64,000 nt of DNA from Oceanisphaera sp. IT1-181 (GCF_033807535.1 NZ_CP136856.1:2785001-2849000), one strand, 5' to 3'; positions 20,177-29,636 are shown, numbered from the stretch's first letter. A program made the numbers and translations. The notes: generated from the letters alone by a model not told the origin.

Positions 20177-20518
20177 ATGACCGAACTTGCCCAACAAAGC
20201 TGCACAGCCTGTAAGCCTGATGCACTACAGGTTACAGAAGAGCAATTAGTAGAACTTATGCCAGCCCTGCCCGACTGGGCGTGCTTATCTCGCGAGGGCG
20301 AGCTGCAATTAGAGCGCGTCTTTCACTTTAAAAACTTCAAACAAGCGTGGGCGTTTACCAATAAAGTGGCCGAGCTGGCTGAAAGTGAATTTCATCATCC
20401 GGCCATTACCTTGGAATGGGGAAAAGTCACCGTTACTTGGTGGACTCACGCCATCAAAGGCCTACATCACAACGACTTTATCATGGCCGCCCGCACCGAT
20501 TTATTGTTCGATAAGTAG
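20177..20518 (+). CDS. phhB: Pterin-4a-carbinolamine dehydratase
   Basis: PhhB dehydrates 4a-hydroxytetrahydrobiopterin, regenerating the cofactor of phenylalanine hydroxylase. The 113-residue protein shows the active-site series: His73-His74-Pro75 in [15 protein letters not shown], His91 in WWTHAIKG and Asp100 in LHHNDFIMA. The ATG at 20177 is preceded by ACGGAG; the longer frame from 20120 is repeat-adjacent and not needed. No phenylalanine hydroxylase gene is linked here. Confidence 0.93.
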   Translation: MTELAQQSCTACKPDALQVTEEQLVELMPALPDWACLSREGELQLERVFHFKNFKQAWAFTNKVAELAESEFHHPAITLEWGKVTVTWWTHAIKGLHHNDFIMAARTDLLFDK

Positions 20519-20564
20519 CGCCGAGCTAAATCCAAGGCGCCGCTCTTTGTTGGTCTGTGCCCTT

Positions 20565-20655
20565 GGCCGTCATCCTGAACTTGTTTCAGGATCTCGTTTT
20601 TACGCTTTAAAGACCTAAACCGAGATCCTGATGTGCATCAGGAAAACGGCATAAG
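20565..20655. repeat. Family D palindromes, two inverted copies
   Basis: GTCATCCTGAACTTGTTTCA, then GGATCTCG (20570-20597), and a second copy, GAGATCCTGATGTGCATCAG, in inverse orientation (about 20622-20645). Each is itself a hairpin. Confidence 0.75.
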
Positions 20656-20670
20656 TACAGCACCGACCAA

Positions 20671-20699
20671 AAAACGGCCAGCAGATGCTGGCCGTTTTT
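20671..20699. terminator. Terminator after phhB
   Basis: AAAACGGCCAGC and GCTGGCCGTTTT form a 12-bp stem with an AGAT loop and T-runs on both sides. It is suited to ending phhB and possibly the convergent gene. Confidence 0.88.
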
Positions 20700-20710
20700 A
20701 TCTTAAATTT

Positions 20711-20778
20711 TGTGCAACAAAACTAAAAACCTAACAAGTGCCGCTCTGCGCCACCAGCCGGCTAAAGCGGCTTCTACC
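20711..20778. repeat. Family A repeat
   Basis: TTTTGTGCAACAAAACTAAA, then GTGCCGCTCTGCGCCACCAG, then CCGGCTAAAGCGGCTTCTAC: a full unit with its usual TTTTGTG...CAAAAC tail. Confidence 0.85.
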
Positions 20779-20794
20779 AATAACAAATCAATGC

Positions 20795-21820
20795 TTAGCG
20801 TGCGGTTAGGGTTCTGCCGTCTTCGGCAAAGACAATTAACTCACCGCTGGCATTAAACTCAATGCGCTTCGCATGGCCCAGTACATCTAGCATGGTGCGC
20901 TCATTTTTCATCTGCGCATCAGTGCACATCATCATGGTGCCGGCTAACTGAGAAGTGCTCAACTTGTCGCCTTGTAACTGATAACTGCCATTAACACTGT
21001 TACAAAAGGCACGGCCAAACACACGGCCGTCGTCGCCAAAGTTTAGGCTGCCTTCGCTGTCACTGTCACCTTCAACACCCGCAGGCACAGACACATCTTC
21101 GCCATTGAGGTTGGTCACCTGCCAAGCACTACTTTGCAGTATGGCGTTGGCATCTGACTCTTGGTTATTAGACTCGTTGCTATAAGACTGGCACTCTGGA
21201 AACGCCTTGCCCTTCACCTTAAGCAGGGCTTTATCGCCCTTATTCCACAGCTCGGTGCTAGGGTCGTTGGCTAACTGATAACGTGCGCCCGAGGCTGAGA
21301 TTGCCTGCTCCAATGTATGCGTTTGGTTGCCTAAGCGTAAAAATGCCAGCCCATCATCATAGGCCACATGAATGCGCTGTTCACCGCATTGCATCAAGGT
21401 ACTAAATTTATATTCAGCCACTTGTTGCAGCTCTAAATTACCCAATGCCGTATCACTTGGCTTACCCGATACACCGATAGGAGCGGTGCGCCAGCTCACT
21501 TGGTCTTGCTCTTTGATCACCGCGTTTAAGCTGTAGGTACCTGAGTCCAGCTTGTGATTATTAAGTTCAAGGGTAAAGGGGATCGGTAATTGTTGTTTAT
21601 CTAAATCAATGCGTTGCTGTGCGATGACCTTGCCATCCGCCACACTGGTGTCACGTATGGTGACTTCGGCGACGCTATTGGGCGCTAAGGCAATGCGCGA
21701 TAAATAAGATAAGCTGCCCGTGAGCTGGTGCTGTTCACTGGGCGCGTTGTTATTCGCACAGCCGCTAAGAGCCGTCATTGCTACCACGGACGTTAATGCG
21801 AGAGAAGTTAGTTGCTTCAT
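20795..21820 (-). CDS. Three-domain lipoprotein: YbaY/YscW-like, MliC-like and META
   Basis: This is a 341-residue lipoprotein with a signal peptide and a lipobox ending at Cys21 (ALSGC). Three regions follow. Residues of about 35-125 resemble the YbaY/YscW domain (LAPNSVAEVTIRDTS, IPFTLELNNHKLDSGTYSLN). Residues of about 138-220 resemble MliC lysozyme inhibitors (MQCGEQRIHVAYDDGLAFLRL, ending KAFPECQSY). Residues of about 230-341 are a META/HslJ domain (SSAWQVTNLNGEDV, GRAFCNSVNGSYQLQGDKL). META proteins are tied to envelope stress and MliC proteins to lysozyme resistance. The fusion suggests an envelope defence role, which is inference. The ATG at 21820 is used rather than the TTG at 21823. 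Confidence 0.8.
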   Translation of the reverse strand: MKQLTSLALTSVVAMTALSGCANNNAPSEQHQLTGSLSYLSRIALAPNSVAEVTIRDTSVADGKVIAQQRIDLDKQQLPIPFTLELNNHKLDSGTYSLNAVIKEQDQVSWRTAPIGVSGKPSDTALGNLELQQVAEYKFSTLMQCGEQRIHVAYDDGLAFLRLGNQTHTLEQAISASGARYQLANDPSTELWNKGDKALLKVKGKAFPECQSYSNESNNQESDANAILQSSAWQVTNLNGEDVSVPAGVEGDSDSEGSLNFGDDGRVFGRAFCNSVNGSYQLQGDKLSTSQLAGTMMMCTDAQMKNERTMLDVLGHAKRIEFNASGELIVFAEDGRTLTAR

Positions 21821-22098
21821 CAAAATACCTCAAAAAGATAAGAATCTTCATCCTTGAGTTCAAGGCGCATCGCTATCTGCTTATATATAGCTTCAATGCG
21901 GCCTTAAAATAGAGTAAAAACACAATAACTGTAACGATTTACGCTCGTAAATACTCTAAGCAAAAGTCAGGTCACAAACCGACAAATCTTCTCAATCGCG
22001 ACATAATCTGCCACGACTGTGGTGGGCGCTGTGGCTTAGCGCTTTAGCTCGGCGCTGTATTATCTGCTGCAGGATCAACGAGTACGCCACTATCTTAG

Positions 22099-22215
22099 TG
22101 TCGTTCCACGACACCGACCGGCTAAAGCGGCCTCTTGGGTAAGGTGTCTGTTGTTAGGCACGGCGCTTGGCACAGCCCTTCGTAGTCATCCTGACGCAGG
22201 TCAGGATCTCGATTT
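22099..22215. repeat. Family A and family D repeats
   Basis: A family A unit (GACACCGACCGGCTAAAGCG, then GCCTCTTG) at 22099-22137 is followed by a family D palindrome (GTCATCCTGACGCAGGTCAG) at 22184-22215. The rest of the gap from 21821 shows only the lipoprotein's upstream region. Confidence 0.7.
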
Positions 22216-22276
22216 AGAGCCTTAATATATAAAGACGAGATACCGGGGCAAGCCCGGCAAGACTGCATAATGCTAA

Positions 22277-22303
22277 TAAAAAAGACCTCCGAAGAGGCCT
22301 TTT
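22277..22303 (-). terminator. Terminator after the bd oxidase operon
   Basis: AAAAGACCTC and GAGGCCTTTT pair around a CGAA loop (one mismatch), with T residues on the minus strand, about 40 bp past the small 35-residue gene. Confidence 0.85.
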
Positions 22304-22344
22304 ACACAGCAGATTAAATAGAGCTAAGCCGACTGCAATCCCAG

Positions 22345-22452
22345 CTACAAGCCAGACAAGAGCCACTTAATGGCGCCACCAAACAGGGTGAGCAGTAGCA
22401 CACCGCCTAGGTAGAGCGCGGCAAACCACAACCAGTTTTTCTGCTTATTCAT
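22345..22452 (-). CDS. DUF2474-type small subunit of bd oxidase (35 residues)
   Basis: This tiny gene encodes MNKQKNWLWFAALYLGGVLL, continuing LTLFGGAIKWLLSGL: one membrane helix after a short basic-aromatic N-terminus. Such DUF2474 or CydX-like peptides follow cyanide-insensitive bd oxidase subunit II genes and are thought to stabilise the oxidase. It begins 31 bp after the subunit II stop, on the same strand, and is followed by the operon terminator. The ribosome site is weak, which leaves some doubt about the start. Confidence 0.8.
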   Translation of the reverse strand: MNKQKNWLWFAALYLGGVLLLTLFGGAIKWLLSGL

Positions 22453-22483
22453 TATTCACGAGCCATAATTTAATCGCCATCCG

Positions 22484-23473
22484 TTAATAACCCTCTTCAA
22501 AGTCTTCAACCTTGCCCGAGAAAATACGATATCCCCACAAGGTATAAGCAAAAATTAAGGGCAAGAAGATGAAGATACCGGGCAATAAAAATTTCAGGCT
22601 AGAATCTGGCGCGCTGGCCTGCCAGAAGGTTAACTGGTGCGGGATCAGGTAAGGGAATAAACCTACTACCAAACCGGCAAAGCCTAAAATAAACAAGCCC
22701 ACCGCCAGCCAAAACGGCCGCGTTTCATGAGGTTGACCGTCTAAGTCGCGATACAACAACCAGCCAAACAGCGCGCTCAATATCGGCAGCGGCATTAGGT
22801 AGACAAAGTTTATGCCGCCTAGCCAGCGTGCACGCACCTCTGTGTTAGCAATTAAGGTCCACAGGCTGACTATCGCTAAAATCACCATTAGCGTGACCAC
22901 CAGCTTGCGGCCTAAGTGAGCGGCGCGCGCCATAATATCCCCGCGGCTTTTCATCACAAGATAGCAACAGGCTAACAAGGCGTAAGCCACCATCAATGCC
23001 AAGCCGGTAAACACGCTAAAGGGACTAAGCCAGTCCAGTGCGCCCTGCTCGCCTACTTTCACGCCTTGTACCACGGCGCCCAAAATGGTGCCTTGGCAGA
23101 AGGTGGCCACAGACGAGCCTAAAAAGAAGGCGCTGTCCCACAGCGGCTTTGAGCGCTCAGACTTAAAGCGATATTCAAAGGCCACGCCGCGAAAGATAAG
23201 CCCAATCAGCATCAGCATAATGGGCGTATACATGGTGGATAAAATGCCTGCATAAGCGGCTGGGAAAGCCGCAAACAGCACTACGCCCCCAAACACCAAC
23301 CAGGTTTCGTTGCCGTCCCACACATGGGAGATAGAGCGCATCATATGGTCGCGCTCGCCCTCGCTTTTAAACCAAGGGTACAAAATGCCGAGGCCGAGAT
23401 CGAAGCCATCCAGCACCACATACATCAGCACCGCAAAGCCCAGTAATAAATAATAAAACAGCGCCAGATCCAT
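22484..23473 (-). CDS. cioB: Cytochrome bd-type quinol oxidase subunit II
   Basis: This integral membrane partner of subunit I completes the quinol-oxidising, oxygen-reducing oxidase in the inner membrane. The 329-residue protein has about eight to nine hydrophobic segments and the family marks VVLDGFDLGLGILYP near the start and HVWDGNETWLVFGG. The gene begins 1 bp after the subunit I stop, so the two are tightly coupled. The naming as Cio rather than Cyd follows from the short Q-loop of subunit I and the DUF2474 gene behind it. Confidence 0.92.
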   Translation of the reverse strand: MDLALFYYLLLGFAVLMYVVLDGFDLGLGILYPWFKSEGERDHMMRSISHVWDGNETWLVFGGVVLFAAFPAAYAGILSTMYTPIMLMLIGLIFRGVAFEYRFKSERSKPLWDSAFFLGSSVATFCQGTILGAVVQGVKVGEQGALDWLSPFSVFTGLALMVAYALLACCYLVMKSRGDIMARAAHLGRKLVVTLMVILAIVSLWTLIANTEVRARWLGGINFVYLMPLPILSALFGWLLYRDLDGQPHETRPFWLAVGLFILGFAGLVVGLFPYLIPHQLTFWQASAPDSSLKFLLPGIFIFLPLIFAYTLWGYRIFSGKVEDFEEGY

Positions 23474-23474
23474 A

Positions 23475-24881
23475 TTAATCCTCCACCACTTCGCGTTGCA
23501 GTTTTTTCACCCACTCAAGTGCGAAGCTGGGTGCATTAACGTCTAGCATATGTTGCTCTAATCGCGCTAAATCCGGCGGCCCTTTACGTACTAACTTGGC
23601 CATAAAATACAGATACACCAGTAGTAAAGTACTGTAAGTCACCACAAACAGCGTCAATGAAAACAGCACCCGCTCCGCCGGCAGCGGCGTCACTATATCC
23701 ATGGTGCGCACTAAGCCATGCACCACCCAAGGTTGGCGGCCCACTTCGGCTACATACCAGCCCGCTAGCGTACAAATAACGCCGGTGGGGATCATCAGGT
23801 TCATCAGTAGCAAAAAGGGTTTATTTTCAAACTGCGGGTGCTTACGGCGCAACCATAACCCCCACACGGCAGCCGCTACCATCAGCATGCCTAAGCCCAC
23901 CATGATCCGAAACGAGAAAAAGATCAGCGGCACATAAGGTCTGTCTTCAGGCGGCACCGATTTTAAGCCTTGTATCTCACCGTCCAGTGAGTGGGTTAAG
24001 ATTAAGGAAGCCACCTTAGGCACTTTCACTTCAAAGTGGTTGGTTTCGTTTTCCATGTCCGGAATCGCAAACAGCAATAACGGCGCGCCGGCTTCAGTTT
24101 CTGGCCAAATACCTTCCATGGCCGCCACTTTAATCGGCTGATGCTCTTTGACGTTCAAGCCATGAAAATCCCCCACTATCACCTGCAAAGGCGCCAGCAC
24201 CAGAGCGGCCCATAGCGCCATCGATAAGCCTTTTTTGGCAAACGCCACGTCTCGGTCTTTGCGTAAATACCAAGCACTCACGCCGCCAATTAAGAAAGTC
24301 GCGGTGAGCATGGCCGCCAGCAGCATATGCACTAAGCGGTACGGCATAGAGGGGTTAAAAATAACCTCCATCCAGCTATCCACTTCAAAGCGGCCCTCTA
24401 CTATCTTGTGGCCGGCTGGGGTGTGCATCCAAGAGTTGGCGGCAATAATCCAAAACGACGACACCCAAGTGCCGAACGCCACTACGCAAGTGGCAAAGTA
24501 ATGCAGCTTTTCACCCACGCGCTGCCAGCCAAACAACATAATGCCGAGAAAGCCGGCCTCTAAGAAAAACGCCGTGAGCACTTCATAGGCCAGCAAGGGC
24601 CCTAATACCGGGCCAACCAGCTCGGAAAACTTCGAAAAGTTGGTGCCAAATTCATAAGACAACACAATGCCACTGACCACGCCCATACCAAAGGTGATGG
24701 CGAAGGGCTTGATCCAAAACTTAGCGAGTTGAAAATAAACCGGATTACGGGTTTTTAGCCACATGCCTTCCCAGATCGCGATGGCGGTGGCCAAACCTAT
24801 GGTGATGGCAGGGAAAATAATGTGAAAGCTGATGGTAAAGGCGAATTGGATCCGCGACAGCATGGCAGCATCTAAGTCCAT
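23475..24881 (-). CDS. cioA: Cytochrome bd-type quinol oxidase subunit I (cyanide-insensitive type)
   Basis: The haem-bearing subunit, 468 residues. The axial His lies in FTISFHIIFPAITIG near residue 20. The quinol-site region includes the GRQPW signature in AGWYVAEVGRQPW. The length, about 50 shorter than E. coli CydA, reflects a short Q-loop, a hallmark of the CIO group, which tolerates cyanide. The ATG at 24881 has a perfect AAGGAG site 5 bases upstream; the longer frame to 24926 is not used. It is the first gene of a three-gene operon. Confidence 0.93.
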   Translation of the reverse strand: MDLDAAMLSRIQFAFTISFHIIFPAITIGLATAIAIWEGMWLKTRNPVYFQLAKFWIKPFAITFGMGVVSGIVLSYEFGTNFSKFSELVGPVLGPLLAYEVLTAFFLEAGFLGIMLFGWQRVGEKLHYFATCVVAFGTWVSSFWIIAANSWMHTPAGHKIVEGRFEVDSWMEVIFNPSMPYRLVHMLLAAMLTATFLIGGVSAWYLRKDRDVAFAKKGLSMALWAALVLAPLQVIVGDFHGLNVKEHQPIKVAAMEGIWPETEAGAPLLLFAIPDMENETNHFEVKVPKVASLILTHSLDGEIQGLKSVPPEDRPYVPLIFFSFRIMVGLGMLMVAAAVWGLWLRRKHPQFENKPFLLLMNLMIPTGVICTLAGWYVAEVGRQPWVVHGLVRTMDIVTPLPAERVLFSLTLFVVTYSTLLLVYLYFMAKLVRKGPPDLARLEQHMLDVNAPSFALEWVKKLQREVVED

Positions 24882-25076
24882 AATATCTCCTTGAAGGGCG
24901 ATAAAGCGGTTAACTGCCGCAGGCAAAGTAGCTAATAGTAGAACAATAAAGATGGCAGAAAATTACAACTTTAATGTGAGCCTAGTCATAAATATGCTCA
25001 GCTGCAGCACTCACTAATCATAACTCAAACCATGATTATCGCGCCAAGTACCAAGTCCACCCACAACCCCCCGTCC

Positions 25077-25530
25077 CTGTAGCCGCTACTTGTTTGAATA
25101 CAAAGAGCGCAGCTGGCTGGTTTAAATCAAAAAACTGACCGAGCCGAAGTCCTCTTTACCAAAGAGACGGGCACCTACAACAGAATCGTCTCTTGTAGCC
25201 GCTACTTGTTTGAATACAAAGAGGTCGGTGGACCAGCGCAGCTGGCTATTTTAAGGTTTAGGGATAAAACAAACCGTGCCGAAGTCCTCTTTACCTAAGA
25301 GACGGGCACCTACAGGGTCAAAACCAAGCGCTAAGACCGTACCGAACTTCTCTTCACCAAAGAGACAGGCACCTACAACAGAATCGTTTCTTGTAGCCGG
25401 CAACTTGTTCGCCGGGCCAGCGTAGCTGGATGTTTTAAATACAGCGCCAAATACCGAGCCCAACCAAAAACCACCGTCCCCGTCGAGGCCGTCTTTAGCC
25501 AGCTGGTGTCTTAGGTAAAGAGTTGCGCAG
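25077..25530. repeat. Family B repeat cluster
   Basis: At least five family B units fill the gap upstream of cioA. Two begin TTGTAGCCGCTACTTGTTTG, then AATACAAAGAG (about 25077 and 25195). Two have the GCCGAAGTCCTCTTTACC form. One at 25393 has GCCGGCAACTTGTTCGCCGG. The stretch at about 25250-25345 (ending GGTCAAAACCAAGCGCTAAG) is nearly the same as in the 16.9-kb cluster. The start of the gap, 24882-25076, holds the cioA promoter, which I could not place. Confidence 0.8.
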
Positions 25531-25555
25531 CGCAGCAAAACTAAATCAAACTTCC

Positions 25556-26956
25556 CTAACGCAAATTAAAAGCAAATACGATCAGCAAGGCGATGGGCGT
25601 GAGATAGCGCACCACAGGGAACCACAGCTTGTGCCAAGCGCCGAGCTCGGCTTTTGAGTGTTCTGGCTTCATCTTCCAACCCACGAACACCGCAATCAAA
25701 AAGGCCACCAACGGCATCATAATATTGGCGGTTAAATAATCGTATAAATCGAATAGGGTTTTACCTTCAAAGCGAGCGAAGCTATCTAGCGGTGTAAAAT
25801 CAGACCAAACGTTCAGCGACAATAAAGTAGTAATGCCCACCAACCAAGCGGCAAAACCACCACCGATAGCAGCTTTAACTCGGCTCACGCCCTTTTCATT
25901 GAGGTAACTCACCAAAGACTCCAGCATAGAGATAGACGAAGTCCAGGCAGCAAACAGCAGCAATACAAAAAACAGCGTGGCAAAAAAGCCACTGCCCGGC
26001 ATCTGGCCAAAGGCCACCGGCAAGGTCACAAAAATCAGCCCAGGCCCTTCACTGACGGCTAAACCATGGGCAAATACGATGGGAAAAATCGCCAAGCCCG
26101 CTAACAGTGCCACGCCCGTATCCATCACTGCCACCACCACCGCCGTGCGCGCAATAGATACGTTTTGCGGCAAATAAGCGCCGTAGGCCATCATGGCACC
26201 GCTGGCCAAGCTCAAGGTAAAAAAGGCATGGCCCAAGGCCGTCAATACGCTTTCGGCAGTCAGAGCAGAAAAATCAGGCTTAAATAAGAAGCGCAGCGCC
26301 TCACCAAAATAGCCGGTGGTGCTGGCATAACCGACCAAGATCAACAGCAAAATAAACAGTGCGGGCATTAACTTAGTGACGGCGCGTTCTAGGCCATGGC
26401 GCACGCCCCCCGCCGACACTAAAACAGTCAGCCCCATAAACACCGTATGCCACAGCAGCAATTGACCGGGTGAGGCTAACAGCTGACCAAATAGCTCGCC
26501 CGAGCTATCTGCACTAATGTCATTAAAGCCACCGCTTACCGCCGAGAGGATATACGGCATAGTCCAGCCGGCGATCACGCTGTAGAACGACAAAATTAAA
26601 AAGGCCGCCAGCGTGGCCATCATACCCACACCCACCCAGTTTTTATGACGCCCTTCTGCCGCCGCTAGCGCCTCCATGGTGCCAATCGGACTTTTTCGAC
26701 CGCGCCGGCCAAGCATTACCTCTGACATCATCAGCGGCAAGCCGATAATGGCAATACACGCCAAATAGACCAGCACGAAAGCGCCGCCACCATTTTCTCC
26801 GGTAATATAAGGAAACTTCCAAATATTGCCCAAGCCCACGGCCGAGCCGACCGCCGCCATAATAAACACGAAACGACTGGACCAAAGGGCAGGTTTAGTA
26901 GAGGAGGCAGAGCGAGAAGAAGACGAGTTTGAGGCTACTTGCTGACTATCGGGCAC
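25556..26956 (-). CDS. Sodium-dependent transporter, NSS/SNF family
   Basis: This is an inner-membrane sodium symporter of the neurotransmitter:sodium symporter family, probably for an amino acid or related amine. It has about 12 hydrophobic segments. The first carries the family signature AAVGSAVGLGNIWKFPY with the unwound sodium/substrate site, followed by ENGGGAFVLVYL. The last helices end in AFNLR. The start is a GTG; I take 26956, 11 bases after AGGAG. The in-frame GTG at 26968 directly abuts that site and is less likely. It stands alone between repeat-rich gaps. Confidence 0.9.
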   Translation of the reverse strand: MPDSQQVASNSSSSRSASSTKPALWSSRFVFIMAAVGSAVGLGNIWKFPYITGENGGGAFVLVYLACIAIIGLPLMMSEVMLGRRGRKSPIGTMEALAAAEGRHKNWVGVGMMATLAAFLILSFYSVIAGWTMPYILSAVSGGFNDISADSSGELFGQLLASPGQLLLWHTVFMGLTVLVSAGGVRHGLERAVTKLMPALFILLLILVGYASTTGYFGEALRFLFKPDFSALTAESVLTALGHAFFTLSLASGAMMAYGAYLPQNVSIARTAVVVAVMDTGVALLAGLAIFPIVFAHGLAVSEGPGLIFVTLPVAFGQMPGSGFFATLFFVLLLFAAWTSSISMLESLVSYLNEKGVSRVKAAIGGGFAAWLVGITTLLSLNVWSDFTPLDSFARFEGKTLFDLYDYLTANIMMPLVAFLIAVFVGWKMKPEHSKAELGAWHKLWFPVVRYLTPIALLIVFAFNLR

Positions 26957-27049
26957 GGGTGTGGCCACTCCTGTTACTGGGCTTAAGCCGGTGGATAAGG
27001 CTGGGCCAGATTAAACGCTTAGCCCGAAAAGTTCGCAGTTTAACAGCAT

Positions 27050-27382
27050 ACGAAACGAAAAGGGAAAATCAGCGCCCTTGGGGCAATGTTGAATTTTGAA
27101 TGCTTAATGTTGAATGAAGAGCCATTAATCAACCACCATTACACAGCGGCACCGATGTTCACATATTTCACGAATGCTTCCACATCCACCGGCGCCCAGC
27201 GACCACCAGGTCGAGTATTGTTGTAGAAGCCGCTTTAGCCGGATGGTGGCGCGTAGCGGCACTTGTTAGGTTTTTAGTTTTGTTACACAAAACCGGCGCG
27301 CTCAAAGCGGCCTCTACCAAGCGAAAATCTGTATAACAGGTTCTTATGCACAGATTTAACGTGCCGCTCTGCGCCACCAGCG
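27050..27382. repeat. Family A pair plus AT-rich family E
   Basis: A family E stretch (AATGTTGAATTTTGAATGCT, then TAATGTTGAATG) lies at 27085-27117. A family A pair in tail-to-tail order follows: GTAGAAGCCGCTTTAGCCGG at 27223 and, inverted, CGGCGCGCTCAAAGCGGCCT at 27294-27318. Part of a third unit (GTGCCGCTCTGCGCCACCAG) lies at 27361-27382, against the helD stop. Confidence 0.8.
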
Positions 27383-27384
27383 CT

Positions 27385-29412
27385 CTACTCCCATTTACTC
27401 ACTCCGGGGTAGCCGCCGCCGGTGAGTTCTTTCACGAACACTGAGGGGATCTGCTGATCTGCCAATAAGAATACCTGTTGGCGGGCTCGTGTTAAGCCCA
27501 CATACAAAAGCCGGCGTTCTTCGGCGTACGGAAACGTTTCTGCGACCGGTAACAATAAATCCAGCAGCGCGGTGGCATTTTGCTCCGGCGGAAAGCCATA
27601 TTTCCCACGGCTCAAACCTAACAGGATCACATGATCCGCCTCTTTGCCTTTGGCACCGTGCAAGGTTTGCACGGCAATAGTAAGGCCGGGGAAACGCCGA
27701 CGCCACGCCGTTAACTGCGACTCATCAGGCAAGCTAAAGCGAAAACGCGCCAAAATATAAAGCGAAGCCTCGGGCTGCTCAGCAGCTATTTGGCCTAACA
27801 AACGGCTAATAGAGTCCATTTGGCTGTTGCTGTCTACGGGCAACACATGCACGCTCGGCGAGCTGGTGCGCACGTGAGTATTCAGCTCTTTCGGTAATTG
27901 TTCGCGGTTTTGCTGCACGAAGCGGCTGGCTACTTGCTCAATTTGGTTGTTAAAGCGAAAGGTTTTATCCAACTTAGTAATACGAGTGGCACCAAAGTAT
28001 TCGGCAAAACGCGTAGTCAAAGAAACGTCCGCACCACTAAAACGATAAATCGCCTGCCAGTCATCGCCCACACAAAATAACGATAACTCAGGCGCCGCAT
28101 CACGCAATGCCTGCAACAGTGCCGCGCGGGGGGCCGATATATCTTGAAACTCGTCCACTAAAATATAGCGCCACGGCACCGCAAAACGCCCTTGGCGCAC
28201 CAGCTCTGTGGCTTGCTCTATCATGTCGTCAAAATCAATCTGGCCAAGCTCTGCTAACTCTTGCTGATAACAATGCAATAACGGCAAAATTAAATTGAGC
28301 TGCTCAGCAAGCGCAGGCGTTAGACCATTCGGGTCGGGCTCGCCATAGAGTTTCAGCGCTGCGACTATGGGCGCCCACTCGCGCGCCACCCGATTATAAT
28401 CGGGCTGGGGCAGCACTTGAAAACGATGCCGCCGTAACCAATCGTGCAGCTGTTGGCCGTAAACTTCATCATCATCACATAACTGCTCCAGCCACCGAGC
28501 AAGTGCTTGTATACGCACCTTATCTTGCTGTGCCATGGGGCTTAAAGCAGGCGTACGGCCTTGAGACTTACTCAAAATCATTAAGCCTAAGGCATGAAAG
28601 GTACTGGTTTTAACGGCTTGAGTGCTGGGTTGCTGTGCCAAACGCGCAGCCATTTCACTGGCCGCCTCGTTACCAAACGCCAATAACAGCAGTTCATCCG
28701 GCTCGGCTTGCTGAGAGGCCACCAAAAAGGCTGCGCGCGCCGTCATTACGCTGGTTTTTCCGCAACCCGCGCCCGCGAGCACTAGATTATGGTCTTCATC
28801 CACCACGCAGGCTAAGCGCTGAGCCTCGGTCAGCGGATGCGCCTCTATGGTGTCAAATAGCTCGCTATAATCGCTTAGCATCTGCTGGCAGTAATCCTCA
28901 GCGCATTGCTCACGCCAAATGTCATCGGCCGCTATTAAGGTGGCCATTAAGCCCAAAGCGGCGGCTTCGCGATCGCTTAACTCCGTCGGCGGCGTTAAGT
29001 TTAACCAATCAAGATTGCCGTGAACTTTACGTGCTTTCGCTAACAGCTTTTTCAGCTGCTGCCAGCGAGACTGGCGTAAGTAACCTTGCTCTAATAGGCG
29101 TACGCAAGATTCCGCCAGCGGCAAAATACGCTTCGCCTGAAAACGATACCAAGCTAAATTTAGCGCCTCATATAACGGCTCGACCACGGTTTTAGGCAAC
29201 CAACCCAGTTCAATATCACCTTGGACACAGCTTAAATGCAAGCGATACAAACGCCGTCCTTGCACTAGTCTCGGCGGTGCTAACATCTCCTGCCACGCCA
29301 ACGCTTGGCGCTCACCTTTAAGGTGTAACACCAAGCCCGTAGCCGACAGCTCACTGGCTAAAAACGGATGATTAAACCAAGGAGCCAACCAATGGGCCCG
29401 AAAAATTTGCAT
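27385..29412 (-). CDS. helD: DNA helicase IV
   Basis: This is a superfamily I 3'-5' DNA helicase of the UvrD/Rep type, 675 residues, near the usual HelD length. A HelD-specific N-terminal domain (about residues 1-185) precedes the motor core. Walker A AGAGCGKTSVM lies near 213-223, then motif Ia TFHALGL, motif II ILVDEFQDISAPR, GDDWQAIYRFSGAD and motif VI ERRLLYVGLTRARQQV. In E. coli HelD acts in recombination and repair. It is a single gene at the edge of the polysaccharide region; its last bases abut a family A fragment. Confidence 0.93.
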   Translation of the reverse strand: MQIFRAHWLAPWFNHPFLASELSATGLVLHLKGERQALAWQEMLAPPRLVQGRRLYRLHLSCVQGDIELGWLPKTVVEPLYEALNLAWYRFQAKRILPLAESCVRLLEQGYLRQSRWQQLKKLLAKARKVHGNLDWLNLTPPTELSDREAAALGLMATLIAADDIWREQCAEDYCQQMLSDYSELFDTIEAHPLTEAQRLACVVDEDHNLVLAGAGCGKTSVMTARAAFLVASQQAEPDELLLLAFGNEAASEMAARLAQQPSTQAVKTSTFHALGLMILSKSQGRTPALSPMAQQDKVRIQALARWLEQLCDDDEVYGQQLHDWLRRHRFQVLPQPDYNRVAREWAPIVAALKLYGEPDPNGLTPALAEQLNLILPLLHCYQQELAELGQIDFDDMIEQATELVRQGRFAVPWRYILVDEFQDISAPRAALLQALRDAAPELSLFCVGDDWQAIYRFSGADVSLTTRFAEYFGATRITKLDKTFRFNNQIEQVASRFVQQNREQLPKELNTHVRTSSPSVHVLPVDSNSQMDSISRLLGQIAAEQPEASLYILARFRFSLPDESQLTAWRRRFPGLTIAVQTLHGAKGKEADHVILLGLSRGKYGFPPEQNATALLDLLLPVAETFPYAEERRLLYVGLTRARQQVFLLADQQIPSVFVKELTGGGYPGVSKWE

Positions 29413-29636
29413 AATATCCTAATCTACAAGGCGAAATTTAAGATGAAAAATGCTTAACGTAAATACGCAGCTAAAGCACGCCTATAAATGGCGCCATTCT
29501 GTAGTAGCTGCTTTAGCTGCTACATCCGACGACGTCGGATGTCATGGACAAAATCAAACCTAAAGAGAGATGTTCCGACCCTGACTTTTATATTTTTCAG
29601 GTTAACTTCACATTGTACTTAATTTATTTAATAGAC

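Noticed and set aside
29502..29542. Palindromes GTAGCTGCTTTAGCTGCTAC and ACATCCGAC/GTCGGATGT as a terminator near helD
   Set aside because: No T-run follows and the gene next to it starts, not ends, here; more likely a degenerate repeat.
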